Shown here: one piece after another, positions 21,641 through 51,060 of the stretch
How the letters are laid out: each line of letters begins with the position of its first letter
How positions within the stretch are numbered: position 1 is the stretch's first letter
Origin: Rapana venosa
Taxonomy: Eukaryota > Mollusca > Gastropoda > Neogastropoda > Muricidae
Assembly (NCBI GenBank): GCA_028751875.1
Contig: CM054140.1
Location: 32,535,908-32,599,907 of the forward strand
Direction of reading: 5' to 3'
Length of the DNA stretch: 64,000 nucleotides
Program-made: the position numbers and the translations under genes
The notes under the pieces: generated by a model
What the model saw: only the letters and a program-made list of their open reading frames with translations
The model's database searches: none
Told to the model about the DNA's origin: nothing

Positions 21641-23214
21641 AGGGCAAGTTTTTTCGCAGGGGGATTTGGGGGAACCTCAGATTTTAAACCCAAAAAACGA
21701 CAACACCAAAAAAAGGGGGAAAAAAAAACCCCCCAAAAGGGGGGGAAAAAAAAAGGAAGGGAAAAAAAAGACCTTTGTTACCCCTCAAACTCCCTTACCC
21801 AGGGCCCCCCTCAAAGCGCTCCCCCTCCAGGGCGGTATGGGGTCCCGGCTCGGCCAGAGGTCGGGGGCTCTTGGGGGATGGGGTAAAACAGTGGGTTTCA
21901 CCCTGGGTTTCCCTTTTTTCACCTGAATTTTAACCCCCCCCAAAATTCCCACACACCGCTCTGGGACAAAGGTTAGCAACCCAAAAAAACGAAACCAATG
22001 AAAAACACAGACATCAGGTACCAAAACCTATCTGGGTAAAACCACAAATTTAAGGGTAGAGAAGAAATAACAAAAACTCCCAACCCCTTGGGCGCTAAAA
22101 AACATGTTTTTTAAAATTCCCGACATGCAGTTTTTTCAATATCATTGGTTTTAAATAGAAGGGCAGTTTCCTTTTCTCCTTGTTTTTTTTTGTCTTTCTT
22201 TTTTTTCTCTTACTCGAAAGAATTTTTTAAAAAAATCCTCATAGTAAATGTGCAATTAATTTTAAAAGGAAAGGGTTTAAGGTACAATTTTGCCCAACTG
22301 ATGGGCCCGTATTTTTTTTTGGGTTTGTTGTTTGGTTTTTTTTTTTGGGTTTTAAACGGTAAAGGGGATAGAGAAGGAACTCGAACTCGAAAGAATTTTT
22401 TTTCACAAAAAAAGGCCCTTTTCCCCCAAAAATGAAGGGGGGTTTTCCGAAAACTGCTTTAGTATTTTTTGTGAAAAAATATGGAAGCATAAAAAAAAAA
22501 AACCCAACCCAAAAAAACAAAACCCCCCCCGCCCCCCCCCCCCTCCCAAAAGTTTTGTAAACCCCCAACCACCACAATAAAAATTTAGTTTCCCCAAAAA
22601 AATACTTAAAAACCAAGAAAATCCCTTTAAATTCAAAGGGTTTACAAAAAAAAATAAAGCAAAAGGGTGCGCACAAACTCCGGGTGACTGAAAGGCCCGG
22701 GGTAGAAAGAATTAAAAAGTTTTGGCATTCTACTATACTTTTACGCGGGAAAGTTAATTTCCCGGGCCCTTTCATCTTTAATTTCTGGGCAACCCCAGCC
22801 AAAAAGAATTCATTTTTCCCTGGTTTTTCTTTCATGATGGGCAAAAGCAACCTGAAATTTATCATCAAAATGTTCCCCCGAAAAACAAAGGAAATTTAAA
22901 AACCTTTAAAAAATCTTTAAAAATACACCCAAGCTAAACAAAAACCCTTAACTTTCAAAAAAAAATGCCAAACAAACAAATTTGTGATAAAGGGTTGGGC
23001 ATCGTGTTGGAAACCATAAATTTTCTGTACAAATTTTAAAAACTTTCACTGTTTTGGGAAATGACGGACTCCACGCGCCCAACGGCATTTCCCCTAATCT
23101 TTGCCCGAAATCCCCCCATAAACCCTCTAACTTTTTCCCACACCTTGGAAAATTTAGCCAAACAAAAACCCCAAACCCCCAAATTCACATAAAGTATTTT
23201 TGTTTGAGCCAGAA

Positions 23215-23505
23215 GGCCCATAGAGCCGGAGCTTAATTTTGCCGGGTTTTTGTAGCGTTAACCCAACGATGGTTTTTTTTCCAAAAACCCCTGTGGCCCG
23301 GCCCCAGTCTGTCGCCAGATAAATTCCCCAAACGAGCTGGTTTCCCCACTTGTACACCTGGGGGAAAGGGGGGAAAATAGGAATAAAGTGGGCTTTCCTT
23401 CCCCGGAAAAACAACACCCACCCAGCGGGGGTCGAACCCGCGACCCTCTTGGGGTCACGAGTTGAAACCGCCTAAAACCCCTCGACCACGGTTGCCCACC
23501 AAGGT
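23215..23505 (-). repeat. Damaged SINE family C copy
   Basis: Reverse of the element at 11308-11600. It shows GGGTCGAACCCGCGACCCTC (B box side), CACGAGTTG and CCTCGACCACGG (A box side), and TGTACACCTGGG from the body. Confidence 0.75.
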
Positions 23506-23699
23506 TTAATTTAAAAAGGGACGTTTTTTGGGGAAAGCCCAGTTTCTTTCCCCCCTTTAAAATCTAGATCATAACCATCTTTTTAAGACTTTAAAAAGGT
23601 AACCAGCCAACATCATAAAGCAGAATCTTAATCCCGTAAACTAATGCCTTACAGCAGCATAAAAAGGGGAGGATACAAATTGGGTTTCCCCTATTTAAA

Positions 23700-24140
23700 A
23701 AAATCAATTTTGTTCTTTAAACCGAAAAACTGTTTTCAACAAAGAGGTGTAAATGATTCACAAAAGGGGTTTCCGCTGCATCCAGTCCCCAAATTTTCCC
23801 CCATAAACACAGTGGGTTGAAATTTTTGCAACAAATACTTAATGAACAAATCAAAACATTAAATTTTTCAATAATGAATTTTTTTTTAAAAAAATTAACC
23901 AACTTCTTTTAAACCCATTTGCCAAAAAATTTTTTTATGCAGTTTTTAAATCTAAGGGTTGTAAGAAACATTCCTTTTTATTTAAAAAATTTTTCCCAAA
24001 AATTATCAGGGAAAGACTTTTCTATTTTACAGCCATTTTTCGTGAGCAAAATCTAAATAACCACCTTTTCTGAACCCCAACAATATTTCTTTAAAAATTT
24101 TTTGATTAAACCTTTAAACAAGTGCTGTTTTGCAGCACTG
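23700..24140 (-). pseudogene. Damaged copy of LINE tail (duplicate of 26830-27290)
   Basis: AGAGGTGTAAATGATTCACA, GCTGCATCCAGTCCCCAAAT and ACAGTGGGTTG match the clean text at 26898-26975 in the same order. It is part of the assembly duplication. Confidence 0.75.
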
Positions 24141-25384
24141 GTTTTAACTTTCAACTGCGTTGTATTTTATCTAACATCTAAACTATCTATCTATAATTTT
24201 CCCATCTATCCCAACTACTATCTACATCTATCTATAACTACAATCTCTCCCTCTCTAACCCCCTTCATCCTCTCTCTCTCTCTCTCTATATATAAATATA
24301 TTAAAGGAAAAGAGAGAAAGAAAGAGAGAAGAAAACACAAAAACACACACTCACACACCACACTACACACACACACACACACACAAAAACACACACAAAA
24401 CACACACACACAGAAAGACAGAGAATAGACAGAGGGCCGACAGAGAAAGCAGACTGGGGGGACCGACCAAAAGAGAACGAGCAGGCAACACCCATACACA
24501 CAGACAAAACTGAAAAAGGCAAGCGCGTACACGTGAAAATTTAAACACAAAGGTTTCCCCCAAATCGGAAAAACGGCTTCCTTCCTGGTTTGGCCGCCAA
24601 AAAAGGGGGGATACACAAGAACTGACCATTTGATGAATCCGGGGGGTGTCCCAGGAACGAAAACAAAACCTAAACAACACAGGTTTTTGGATTTTAAATT
24701 TTTTTTATTCCCTTTTTTTTTTCGAGGGTAAAAAATAAGGCCTTTATGTGCTTTTTTTACCCTCAAGTCCCCCCGGGGGTAAGCGATGTTTTGAATTTGG
24801 CAAACTGTTCCCACCGGCATACCAAAGGGGCCCACTTTTTACGAAAAGGGAAACAGAACAAAAGTGGGGCGCAAGATTTTTGCGTGCGTTCGCAACACCC
24901 GGGGGTCGGGTTTTTAGTCCCATCCCAAGGGCTTTTTGGGGGAGTTTGGAAATCGGGACTGATGTGGAAAATCCAGAGGAAAAAATCCCCCTTAGGTTTG
25001 GGACCCAAAAAACCCCCCTCTGCGCCAAACTTCCGGGCCCTTCGTTTCCCGGGAAACCCATGTGGGCACAAAAACATAAAAAAACAACAAAACCTAAACC
25101 AAAAAACCCCAAAAAAACCCCAAAAAAACACCCAAACACTGCACACTGGTTTTCGGGGTGTAACATCGCCCCCCAAGTCGGGAATTTCGGGTACCTTTAA
25201 GGTGGGCCCCCCAAAGGGGGTTTTTCCCGGGGACTACACAACAAACCTCAAACCCTTGGTGACCTCCCTGGACCAAAAAACCCAAAAAAACAAAAAAGAG
25301 GAGTATGTTTTTTGACCGAACTCCAAACAACACAAACAAATAAATTCCCAAACAAAAAAACACCCCACAAAGGGGGCAGGGGGG

Positions 25385-25860
25385 AACAGTCCATGGATTC
25401 GTTGAAAGGGACCCATCCGTAGGGCAGATTCCCTAGCCGTTTTGTAAGCTCACCGACTCTTGGGGTTGGGAAAAAAAAAACCCGGTTTAAAAAACAACAT
25501 AAAACAAAGTTTTAGCCACTCGCCCCTGATTTGGGAAAAAAAAAAAAGGTTTTAAAAACAACATAGCCCTGTTGTACTCACTTTGACTCGAAGGTGGAAA
25601 AAAAAAAGAAAAGGTTTAAAAACAACATAGCAGTGTTGTAAAATCACTGGGCCCCGGAAGTGGAAAAAAAAGGGCACAGGGTTTTAAAATAACAAGCAAG
25701 GGGCGGGAGAAAAACAATGAACCCTGGTGTTGGGGGAAAAAACCCCAGGTTTTTAAAGCAACATGGGAGTGTCGCAGATTTAATAGACTCTGGTGTGTAG
25801 AAAAAAGGAAAAAACAAGTTTAAACAACCCAAAAATGTCATAAAATCAAGGGAAAAGGAA
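25385..25860. repeat. Damaged copy of the 62-bp array
   Basis: About six or seven garbled units (AAGGTTTAAAAACAACATAG...CACT) corresponding to the clean array at 28510-29160. It has fewer units, which accounts for the shift in offset between the two copies. Confidence 0.7.
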
Positions 25861-26307
25861 AAAAACACAATTTAAAAGCAAACCCAAAGGGAAATAAAGA
25901 AGGGATTAGAAAGGGGTTTTTAGAACTTAAAAAACATGCTGAACATTTTTTTAAAATTTTCAAAAGTAAACCAAGAAAAGAGCGGTTCAAAACAGAGGCA
26001 ATTTTCAGTCCCCCACCACCTTTACAACCCACAAAAGAACACACAACACAAAACACGTAAAACCACACAAACACTCACACAAAACACACACCCACACACA
26101 CACCACACCACAACCCAAAGCCCAATTTCGTGCTGGTTTGGGGGCAGTATGGGCAAAAAATTTTTAAAACCGCATACACACGGGGACTTTGGGTGGGAAA
26201 AAAAAAGCACATTAGGCTTATTGCATTATCCTCTGGGTTTTAAAAAGAAAAAAAATTTAAAAAAAATAAATTAAAAAATTTTTTTAAAAAAAACCCACAC
26301 ACACACT

Positions 26308-26309
<2 letters not shown>

Positions 26310-26338
<29 letters not shown>
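26310..26338. repeat. Poly-C tract, 29 bp
   Basis: Corresponds to a run of only seven C in the clean copy near 29525, so this length is probably an artefact of the damaged patch. Confidence 0.85.
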
Positions 26339-26339
<1 letters not shown>

Positions 26340-26370
26340 CAACACCCACAGCCAACCCCACATCCAAACC

Positions 26371-26546
26371 CTTTCCCAATTTTTTGGGCACTTCTTCTGT
26401 CCCCTTTTCCCGGGTCCCGCCCCGGGGGTGGCAGCCACGTGGAAGAGGGTGAAGGGGAGGACAGTGGAGACGGTTTCGGGAAGGCGGCCCGGAAGAAGAT
26501 TCCCGGGCATTTGGGCCCTTTATTTCAACCCTCCCCCACGTCAGTC
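26371..26546 (-). pseudogene. Damaged duplicate of P450 exon 10
   Basis: Minus-strand ETVSTVLPFTLFHVAA is nearly identical to the I-helix exon at 29607-29763 (ETVSTVLSFTLFHVAA), with flanking bases expanded and shifted. It belongs to the 23.7-26.8 kb corrupted duplicate and is most likely the same genomic exon read twice. Confidence 0.8.
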
Positions 26547-26829
26547 CCTAAGGGAAAAGGGCCCCAACACCAAAACCAAGCCAAACCACAAAGGGCCCCC
26601 TGTCAGACGGCGGAGGCTACAGCCCCTGGGGGTTTTAGACCCCTTTCCCCCTCATATCCCATGGGGGTTTTCCCAAGTAGTCGTGGTTCGAATCCTTCGG
26701 GGGCAGTCGGGGGGAAGGGGAAGGTTGGGGGGAAAATTTTTTGGGGGGTTTAATTTTTTTCGAACCCCCAGTCAAAAAATTTAAAAAGGGGAAAGGGGCC
26801 CGGCCCGTGGGGTTTATAGCATAACAGAG

Positions 26830-27145
26830 AGAGGATATCTACTGGTTTCACTATAAACAAGATCATTAGTTCTAAGCCTAAAAACTGCTTTAAAGCAAAG
26901 AGGTGTACTGATTCACAATGTGTTACAGCTGCATCCAGTCCCCAAATTTCCGTGTCATATAACACAGTGGGTTGTATTTGTGCACCAAATATCTTAATGA
27001 ACAAGTCAAAAGCATTATTGTTCAATAATCGTATTTTTTTCAAAACAATTAACAAGCTTCTTTTACCTCGACTTGCCAGATCTTTACATGCAGTTGTAAA
27101 TCTAAGCTTTGTAGAGAAACAGTTCCTAATATTTATATACATTAA
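26830..27145 (-). pseudogene. LINE reverse transcriptase C-terminal fragment
   Basis: Minus-strand frame with FSTKLRFTTACKDLASRGKR, then KKIRLLNNNAFDLFIKIF and VLYDTEIWGLDAA, then VHLFALKQFLGL. The pattern 'F-S-T-K-L-x-F-x-x-A-C...Y-x-x-E-I-W-G-L-D' is typical of the connection region after the reverse transcriptase in mollusc and cnidarian LINE ORF2 proteins. No catalytic motif remains. It is clean sequence, so the truncation is real. Confidence 0.75.
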
Positions 27146-27295
27146 TCACAGGCATGACTTTTCCATTGTACAGCCATTTTTCGTGAGCAGCTAAATAACC
27201 ACCTTTTCTGAACACAACAATATTACTCTTATTCAGATTAACCTTGAGATCAAGTGCTGTTGCAGCACTGCTTAAGCTTTTCAACTGCTGTTGTA

Positions 27296-27564
<269 letters not shown>

Positions 27565-27704
27565 CAGAGACAGACAGAGACCGACAGAGACGCAGACTGG
27601 TGGACAGACAAGAGACAGACGGACAGGCAGACAGAGGTACACACAGACAGAAAATGAGAGAGCATGCGCATACGAGCGTGTAAATTTAAATACTAAGGTT
27701 CCCC

Positions 27705-27815
27705 CAAATCGGAATACAGCTACCTTCATGGTAGGCAGGCAAATACGGTGGCATTCGCAAGATCTGACCATTGATGAATCTCGGAGGTGTAGCCGAGGAA
27801 CGAAAAAAACCACAA
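27705..27815 (+). repeat. SINE family D, 3' module
   Basis: TCGGAATACAGCTACCTTCA through ATTGATGAATCTCGG to TAGCCGAGGAACG. Garbled duplicate at about 24560-24665. Confidence 0.75.
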
Positions 27816-27834
27816 AAACAACACAGGTTTTTAT

Positions 27835-28115
27835 TTAATTTATTTTATTCTTTTATATCGAGGATAATGGAATAAGCACTTATGTGCTTTTTTTTACATC
27901 CAGTCCCCGTGTGTATGCGGATTTGTGAATTCTGTCATCTGTTCCCACCGGCATACAATGGCCTACTCTTACGAAAAGCGGAACAGGATTAACGTGTGCG
28001 CAAGATGTTTTGCGTGCGTTCGCACACGGGACCTCGGTTTATTAGTCTCATCCGAAGGACTTTTGGGGAGAGTGGAGTCTGCACTGATGTGAACTCCAGA
28101 GGAAAATATCCCCCT
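27835..28115 (-). repeat. SINE family A, reverse copy lacking most of the tRNA head
   Basis: Begins with the tail in reverse (TTTTATATCGAGGATAATGG) and runs to CAGAGGAAAATATCCCCC. Garbled duplicate at about 24690-24995. Confidence 0.85.
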
Positions 28116-28234
28116 GTAGGTTGGTACCCCCCATCTGCTGCCACATTCCGACCATTCGTGCCGGTAAGCACATGTGGCACAAAACATTGAAAAAAACCCA
28201 CCAAAACAAAACCCAACAAACAACACCGAAACAC

Positions 28235-28365
28235 ATGCACACTGGTGTCGGGTTTAGACATCGCCCCCGAAGTCGGAATGCGGCTACCTTAATGGTGGGC
28301 GAAAAGGGGTTTCGTACTACACAACAATCTCACCATTGGTGAGCCTCGTGGACAAAGAACAAACA
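28235..28365 (+). repeat. SINE family D, 3' module
   Basis: ACTGGTGTCGGGTTTAGACA, AATGCGGCTACCTTAATGG and TCACCATTGGTGAGCC are all present. Confidence 0.75.
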
Positions 28366-28509
28366 AACAAAAATATGAGGTACGATTTTGACCGACTCCA
28401 AACAACAGACAAACAAATAAACAAACACTCACATTGGTGCAGGAGGGAACAGTCTCATGGATTCGTTGATGCACATATCCAGGTAGGGCAGATCCATAGC
28501 CGTGTTGTA

Positions 28510-29165
28510 GCTCACTCGACTCTGGTGTGGTATAAAAAGACACAGGTTTAAAGCAACATAGCCGTGTTGTAGCTCACTGGACTCTGGTGTGGTATAAAAA
28601 GACACAGGTTTAAAACAACATAGCAGTGTCGCAGATCACTGGACTCTGGTGTGGTGAAAAAAGACACAGGTTTAAAGCAACACACCAGTGTCGCAGATCA
28701 CTGGACTCTGGTGTGGGGAAAAAGACACAGGTTTAAAGCAACACACCAGTGTCGCAGATCACTGGACTCTGGTGTGGGGAAAAAAGACACAGGTTTAAAG
28801 CAACACACCAGTGTCGCAGATCACTGGACTCTGGTGTGGGGAAAAAAGACACAGGTTTAAAGCAACATAGCAGTGTCGTAGATCACTGGATTCTGGTGTG
28901 GGGGAAAAAAGACACAGGTTTAAAACAACATAGCAGTGTCGCAGATCACTGGACTCTGGTGTGGTGAAAAACGACACAGGTTTAAAGCAACATAGCAGTG
29001 TCGTAGATCACTGGATTCTGGTGTGGGGGAAAAAAGACACAGGTTTAAAACAACATAGCAGTGTTGTAGCTCACGGTATGGAAAAAAAGACACAAGTTTA
29101 AAGCAACATGGCAGTGTCATAACTCATGGTATGGAAAAAAGACACAAGTTTTAAGCAAAGCAGAG
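28510..29165. repeat. 62-bp tandem array (minisatellite), about 10 units
   Basis: Consecutive units of about 62 bp, each with CACTGGACTCTGGTGTGG, a poly-A then GACACAGGTTTAAAGCAACA, and CAGTGTCGCAGAT. About nine units are well preserved and the last two (from about 29060) are shortened. The chain reads open in several frames with a repeated HQCRRSLDSGV-type peptide, but there is no start context or gene signal, so I call it non-coding. It lies downstream of P450 exon 10, probably in intron 10 of gene A. Confidence 0.9.
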
Positions 29166-29279
29166 GAAGATAAAAGAAGGGGATTAGAAAGGGTTGGTAG
29201 ATACTTAGACACATGCAGGAACATTTTAGATGTGTTCACAGTATCCAAAGAAAATTGCTGTTGCAAGAAGAGGCAGATA

Positions 29280-29600
29280 CAGTCCCACCACCCACACACA
29301 CACCACACAACACCACAACACACACACACACACCACACACCCACACACACAACACACACACACAGGCCATTGTAGCCGGTGGGAACAGATGACAAAATTT
29401 ACAAACTGCATGCACACGGGGACTGAATGTAAAAAAAAACACATGAGTTATTACATTATCCTCGATATAAACGAATAAATAAATTAAATAAATAAATTTT
29501 TAAAAAGTATCCACACACACACGTGCCCCCCCCTCCCCACTACACAACACACCACACACATCACACACACACACCACACACACACACACACACAACACAC
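29280..29600. repeat. CA-rich tracts with a SINE family A 3' end
   Basis: Interrupted (CA)n at 29290-29362, SINE A 3' end at 29363-29495 (GCCGGTGGGAACAGATGAC to AAACGAATAAATAAA), then (CA)n to 29600, immediately below the donor of P450 exon 10. Confidence 0.85.
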
Positions 29601-29606
29601 TCCTAC

Positions 29607-47763
<18,157 letters not shown>

Positions 47764-47873
47764 GGTGGTCACCGGCCACTGGTCCCCTTCCTTCGGTCTG
47801 TCTGTGCTGAGGGCTGGGCTGCGTCTGGGTCACTCTGTGCAGCGGAGGGAGCGCGATGTATTTAGATAGAATG

Positions 47874-47880
<7 letters not shown>
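47764..47880 (-). promoter_or_regulatory. Likely 5' leader and core promoter region of P450 gene A
   Basis: Non-repetitive, GC-rich 5' leader directly before the ATG, bounded upstream by a (GA)n tract at 47876. Toward the gene it contains TATCTAAATACATCGCGC at about 47850-47870, a weak TATA-like element at a sensible distance. No transcript evidence. Confidence 0.3.
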
Positions 47881-47935
<55 letters not shown>

Positions 47936-48060
47936 TCGAACTCGAATTTTTTATTGAGGGTATATGGATAAGCCAGTGGCTTCTTTACACCAGGCCCTCG
48001 TCAAGAGGAGAAAAAAATCTCAAGAGAGAGAGAAAGAGAGAGAGAGAGTGTGTGTGTGTG
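47876..48060. repeat. (GA)n, short SINE-type tail, (GA)n-(GT)n
   Basis: GA at 47878-47933, then a TTTTTTATTGAGGGTATATG segment resembling a reversed SINE A tail, then GA and GT to 48060. Confidence 0.85.
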
Positions 48061-48224
48061 CGTGCGCGCTCGTATGTGCTTGCCTGCTTGCTTCATTAAA
48101 AACACAAATTTAGGTATGAAGTGTAACAAAGCCGTAAGAAACTTGTCAGCCTTTTAAAACCATGAATGCACAGTCATGATTTGATCCTGTGACGAATAGG
48201 ATATTGCATACTTAAGACTGTTAT

Positions 48225-48317
48225 TCATGGGTACCCCCCCCCCCCCTCTCTCTCTCTCTATATATATATATAGTCAAATTTTGTCAATTGTCTTTCTCTC
48301 TCTCTATATATATATGT

Positions 48318-48348
<31 letters not shown>

Positions 48349-48420
48349 GGGTATATATGTATATAATGGAGAGAAAGAGACAGACAGACAGACAGACGAA
48401 GACAGAGACAGACAGAAGAA
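48225..48420. repeat. Poly-C, (CT)n, (TA)n, (CA)n and (GACA)n cluster
   Basis: Short tracts in rapid succession; ORFs over them are low complexity. Confidence 0.9.
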
Positions 48421-48479
48421 GTACCATTTTTTAAAAAAAAGTAAAAGAATTTCTAAAAAACCTTACCCTCATATGAAAC

Positions 48480-48740
48480 GAGAGCAACGAATGTTGACGA
48501 CGCGACTGTCTCTGTGAGCAGCAAGCACTGCACTGAGGCAGTAGGCTACGCGGGGCCGCTTCTTCTGATGAGTCACTGCCGCCCGCCGCGAGGTCACCCG
48601 CAACAGTATGACCTGCCGCGTGGCTTGGTCGTCTGGCTGAGCGAGTGAGAGGGAGCTTGTTGCTCTTGGAACACCTCAGAGCTGGAAACTGAGACCTCCA
48701 CTGGGGCAACGCGATACAGGCGACAAACAAAAAGGTCACT
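48480..48740. other. GC- and CpG-rich patch upstream of P450 gene A
   Basis: Noticeably richer in CG dinucleotides than its surroundings (CGCGGGGCCGCTTC, GCCCGCCGCGAGG). It could be an alternative promoter or a first non-coding exon of gene A, or an unrelated element. No ORF is convincing. Confidence 0.3.
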
Positions 48741-48799
48741 GCTTTGAAACCTTGTATCGTTGGGTGCATGTGTACCCCTGACAGGGTTTGTATGTACCC

Positions 48800-49060
48800 T
48801 TCGCGCGCGCGCGCGTGTGTGTGTGTGTGTGTGAGAATGATCTATTTTTTAAATCTTCATTTTTCAAGGGTTACAGATAAGCATTCACATAGGCTAGATC
48901 TACTTTCTTTACATCCAGCCCGAGATAGATAGATAGATAGAGAGACAGAGAGATAGACAGAGACAGACAGACAGGGAGATAGACAGAGACAGAGAGACGG
49001 TGTGTGTGTGTACGCGCGCGCGTGTGTGTGTGCGCGCGTGCATGCATGCGCGCGCCGCCC
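48800..49060. repeat. (CG)n/(GT)n, SINE-type tail, (GATA)n/(GACA)n, (GT)(CG) cluster
   Basis: CG/GT at 48801-48835; a tail-like AATCTTCATTTTTCAAGGG at 48855; (GATA)(GACA) at 48923-48998; GT/CG to 49055. Confidence 0.9.
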
Positions 49061-49252
49061 ATGCTTGTGCCCCTTAATGCAGAAGGCAACAATGGCACAC
49101 ATTTGAATACAGAGTACCTTGCTAGTGCGTCACGTTCTGTCCCTCACTCACCACAGTCACTGCCCATGAAACTGATCTTGTTTTGCTCTGCTGACAGCAC
49201 ACCCCTGTTATATGATATTATATGTTTTCACAAGAGATAACTGTGATGACTT

Positions 49253-49375
49253 GGGGGGGGGGGGGGGGGGGCAGCCTCGTGGTTACAGGGTTGGGCTCGT
49301 CCTCTGACGGCCCGGGATCGAGCCACCACCAGGCACCCGCTTTAGGGAGCTTCCCCCCTAGCCTTAACATCAATA
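49253..49375 (+). repeat. SINE family A head behind an 18-bp poly-G
   Basis: Poly-G, then GCAGCCTCGTGGTTACAGGG and CCCGGGATCGAGCC (box B-like), truncated at TTAACATCAATAAATAA, where a TATAGCGC-type repeat (reverse) begins. Confidence 0.75.
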
Positions 49376-49930
49376 AATAATAATAATAATACATGGAATT
49401 TATACAGCGCTAAATCTTGCAAAAAAACAAATCAAAGCGCTCTCATTCATCCTATTCTTTCACATGCAGCCAGTTACGATTAATAGATTTTTACAAATTC
49501 AAATGTAAACACACACACGCGCACAATTAACAGGTTTTTTTTACAAATACAAATGTAAACACACACGCGCGCGCGCGCCCCCCCCCCCCCCCCCCCCCCA
49601 CACACACACAAGTTGTACACTCGGGCAGGCTAATGGGTGCGTGGGGGGGGGGGGGGGGGGAGTTGGTTATTGAGGGCAGGGACAGAAATGAGATGAAACA
49701 AGAGGAGAGAATCTTAGGTTTGAAATAAATGCGTCTTTAGGCTGGATTTAAATGACAATGACAAATTCTTTTATTTCGAGGATAATGAATAAGCACACAT
49801 GTGCTTTTTTACATCCAGTCCCCGCCCGTTAGGGATACATCTTAATAATAATAACCCAATACTTATACAGTCTCGCAATAAAGACAAGGGGAAATAACCC
49901 TTTTCAAAACAGCTCCCCCCCAACAACCCT
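49376..49930. repeat. TATAGCGC-type repeat, CA/CG and poly-C/G tracts, reversed SINE tail
   Basis: ATGGAATTTATACAGCGC at 49393; CA/CG with poly-C around 49561-49610; poly-G near 49644-49660; SINE A tail reversed at 49765-49825; then a GGGATACATCTTAATAATAA segment shared with 16310-16390. Confidence 0.8.
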
Positions 49931-50592
49931 CCCCACCCCCCCCCCCCCCCAAAGCAAGCAATTAAAAGAAAATCCTAAGAATACCCCACCCCTACCCCCA
50001 CCCCCCAAAAAACCCTAACCAAAACAAACAAACAAACAAAAGAGAAGGAAAAACCAAACCAACAAAAGATGATAAAAAAGAGAAAAACAGACAAACAACA
50101 ACAACAAGAACAAGAGCTACAACAAAGCCAATAAAAATAACACAACCAAACTTAATATGTCATAAAGATAAACATCTACACATTGTCAAATGGTACACAT
50201 ACTTGTTACACATAATTATAAGATATTGAAATAGGGCACTCATTAAAACTTAAGTACAGAGGCAAGTCCAATAAAGTATTGAAAATATAAAAATATGAAT
50301 CCTTCATCAGGATATACTATGACTATAAGCAGGACGATAAAAGGTGAGAGAGACAGAGACAGAGAGTGTGTATGTGTGTATTTCAGAGATAATATCCAAT
50401 ATATAAATCCCAAAACAGTATGCGATCCCATCAACACTCATTTTAGATTATACTCGTTTCAAATTATATGTCATGATAATGAAATAAATTTAATACCCAT
50501 ACATCCACACAATAAAAACAAGAAACAAACCAAGAAGAAATTAAAAACTATACAGTCGTTTAGGGAGAGAATATGGGTGGGTGAGTGAGTGA

Positions 50593-50594
<2 letters not shown>

Positions 50595-50637
<43 letters not shown>

Positions 50638-50705
50638 AGCGTGTGTGTGTGTGTGTGTGTGTGTGTTTGAGTGTGTGTGTGGGGGGGTGGGGGTGGGGGG
50701 GGTGT
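50595..50705. repeat. (GT)n and G-rich tract
   Basis: GT with TTGAGC and TTGAGT interruptions, ending in G runs. Confidence 0.95.
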
Positions 50706-50934
50706 TTCAGGGATAATACTAAATATGTAATAATGTTAAAAGCATCACAAGTAGGCTTTTGACGAAGGGAGAGAGGGAGGTCGTTCCAGATCACTGGACC
50801 AGAAACAGAGAAAGAGCGACGGCCAAAGTGGACTGGTTGAATCTAGGTATTCTTAAGCACAAGGTATCTGCAGCAGAGCGGAGGGAACGAGAAGGAGTGT
50901 ACAAGTGAAGACATTCACAGAGGTAGGAATACCA

Positions 50935-51060
50935 ACTCCAATCCCCTAGAAAGTCATTGGGACGAGACTATAAACCAAAGTCCCATGCTCAAGCGTTAAA
51001 TACCCGTTCTGCCTTTCGGAAGAGTAGGCCATTTCGTGCCGGTCGAAATGGTTGACAAAT
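50935..51060 (+). repeat. SINE family A, middle fragment
   Basis: CCAACTCCAATCCCCTAGAA, GACGAGACTATAAACC, GTTCTGCCTTTCGGAAGAG and GTGCCGGTCG. Confidence 0.75.

Larger units (their letters stand above)
15700..26815. other. Error-ridden assembly patch
   Basis: About 11 kb in which every known repeat is garbled. C, G, A and T runs are lengthened, short words are lost, and no clean ORF exists. Between about 23.7 and 26.815 kb it is a corrupted direct copy of the clean sequence from about 26.87 to 29.99 kb: the same order of LINE tail, TATC/CT/CA tracts, SINE A and D pieces, 62-bp array and P450 exon 10. The clean version resumes abruptly at about 26816. I infer uncorrected long-read sequence whose overlap with the next contig was not merged. 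Treat all features inside as approximate. Confidence 0.8.

Noticed and set aside
24218..25200. Several 130-200 codon overlapping ORFs on both strands
   Set aside because: They lie in the corrupted duplicate, over SINE and microsatellite sequence that is clearly non-coding in the clean copy at 27.3-28.3 kb.
28510..29165. Direct repeats that could suggest a CRISPR array
   Set aside because: Units are contiguous 62-bp tandem repeats without unique spacers, in animal DNA.
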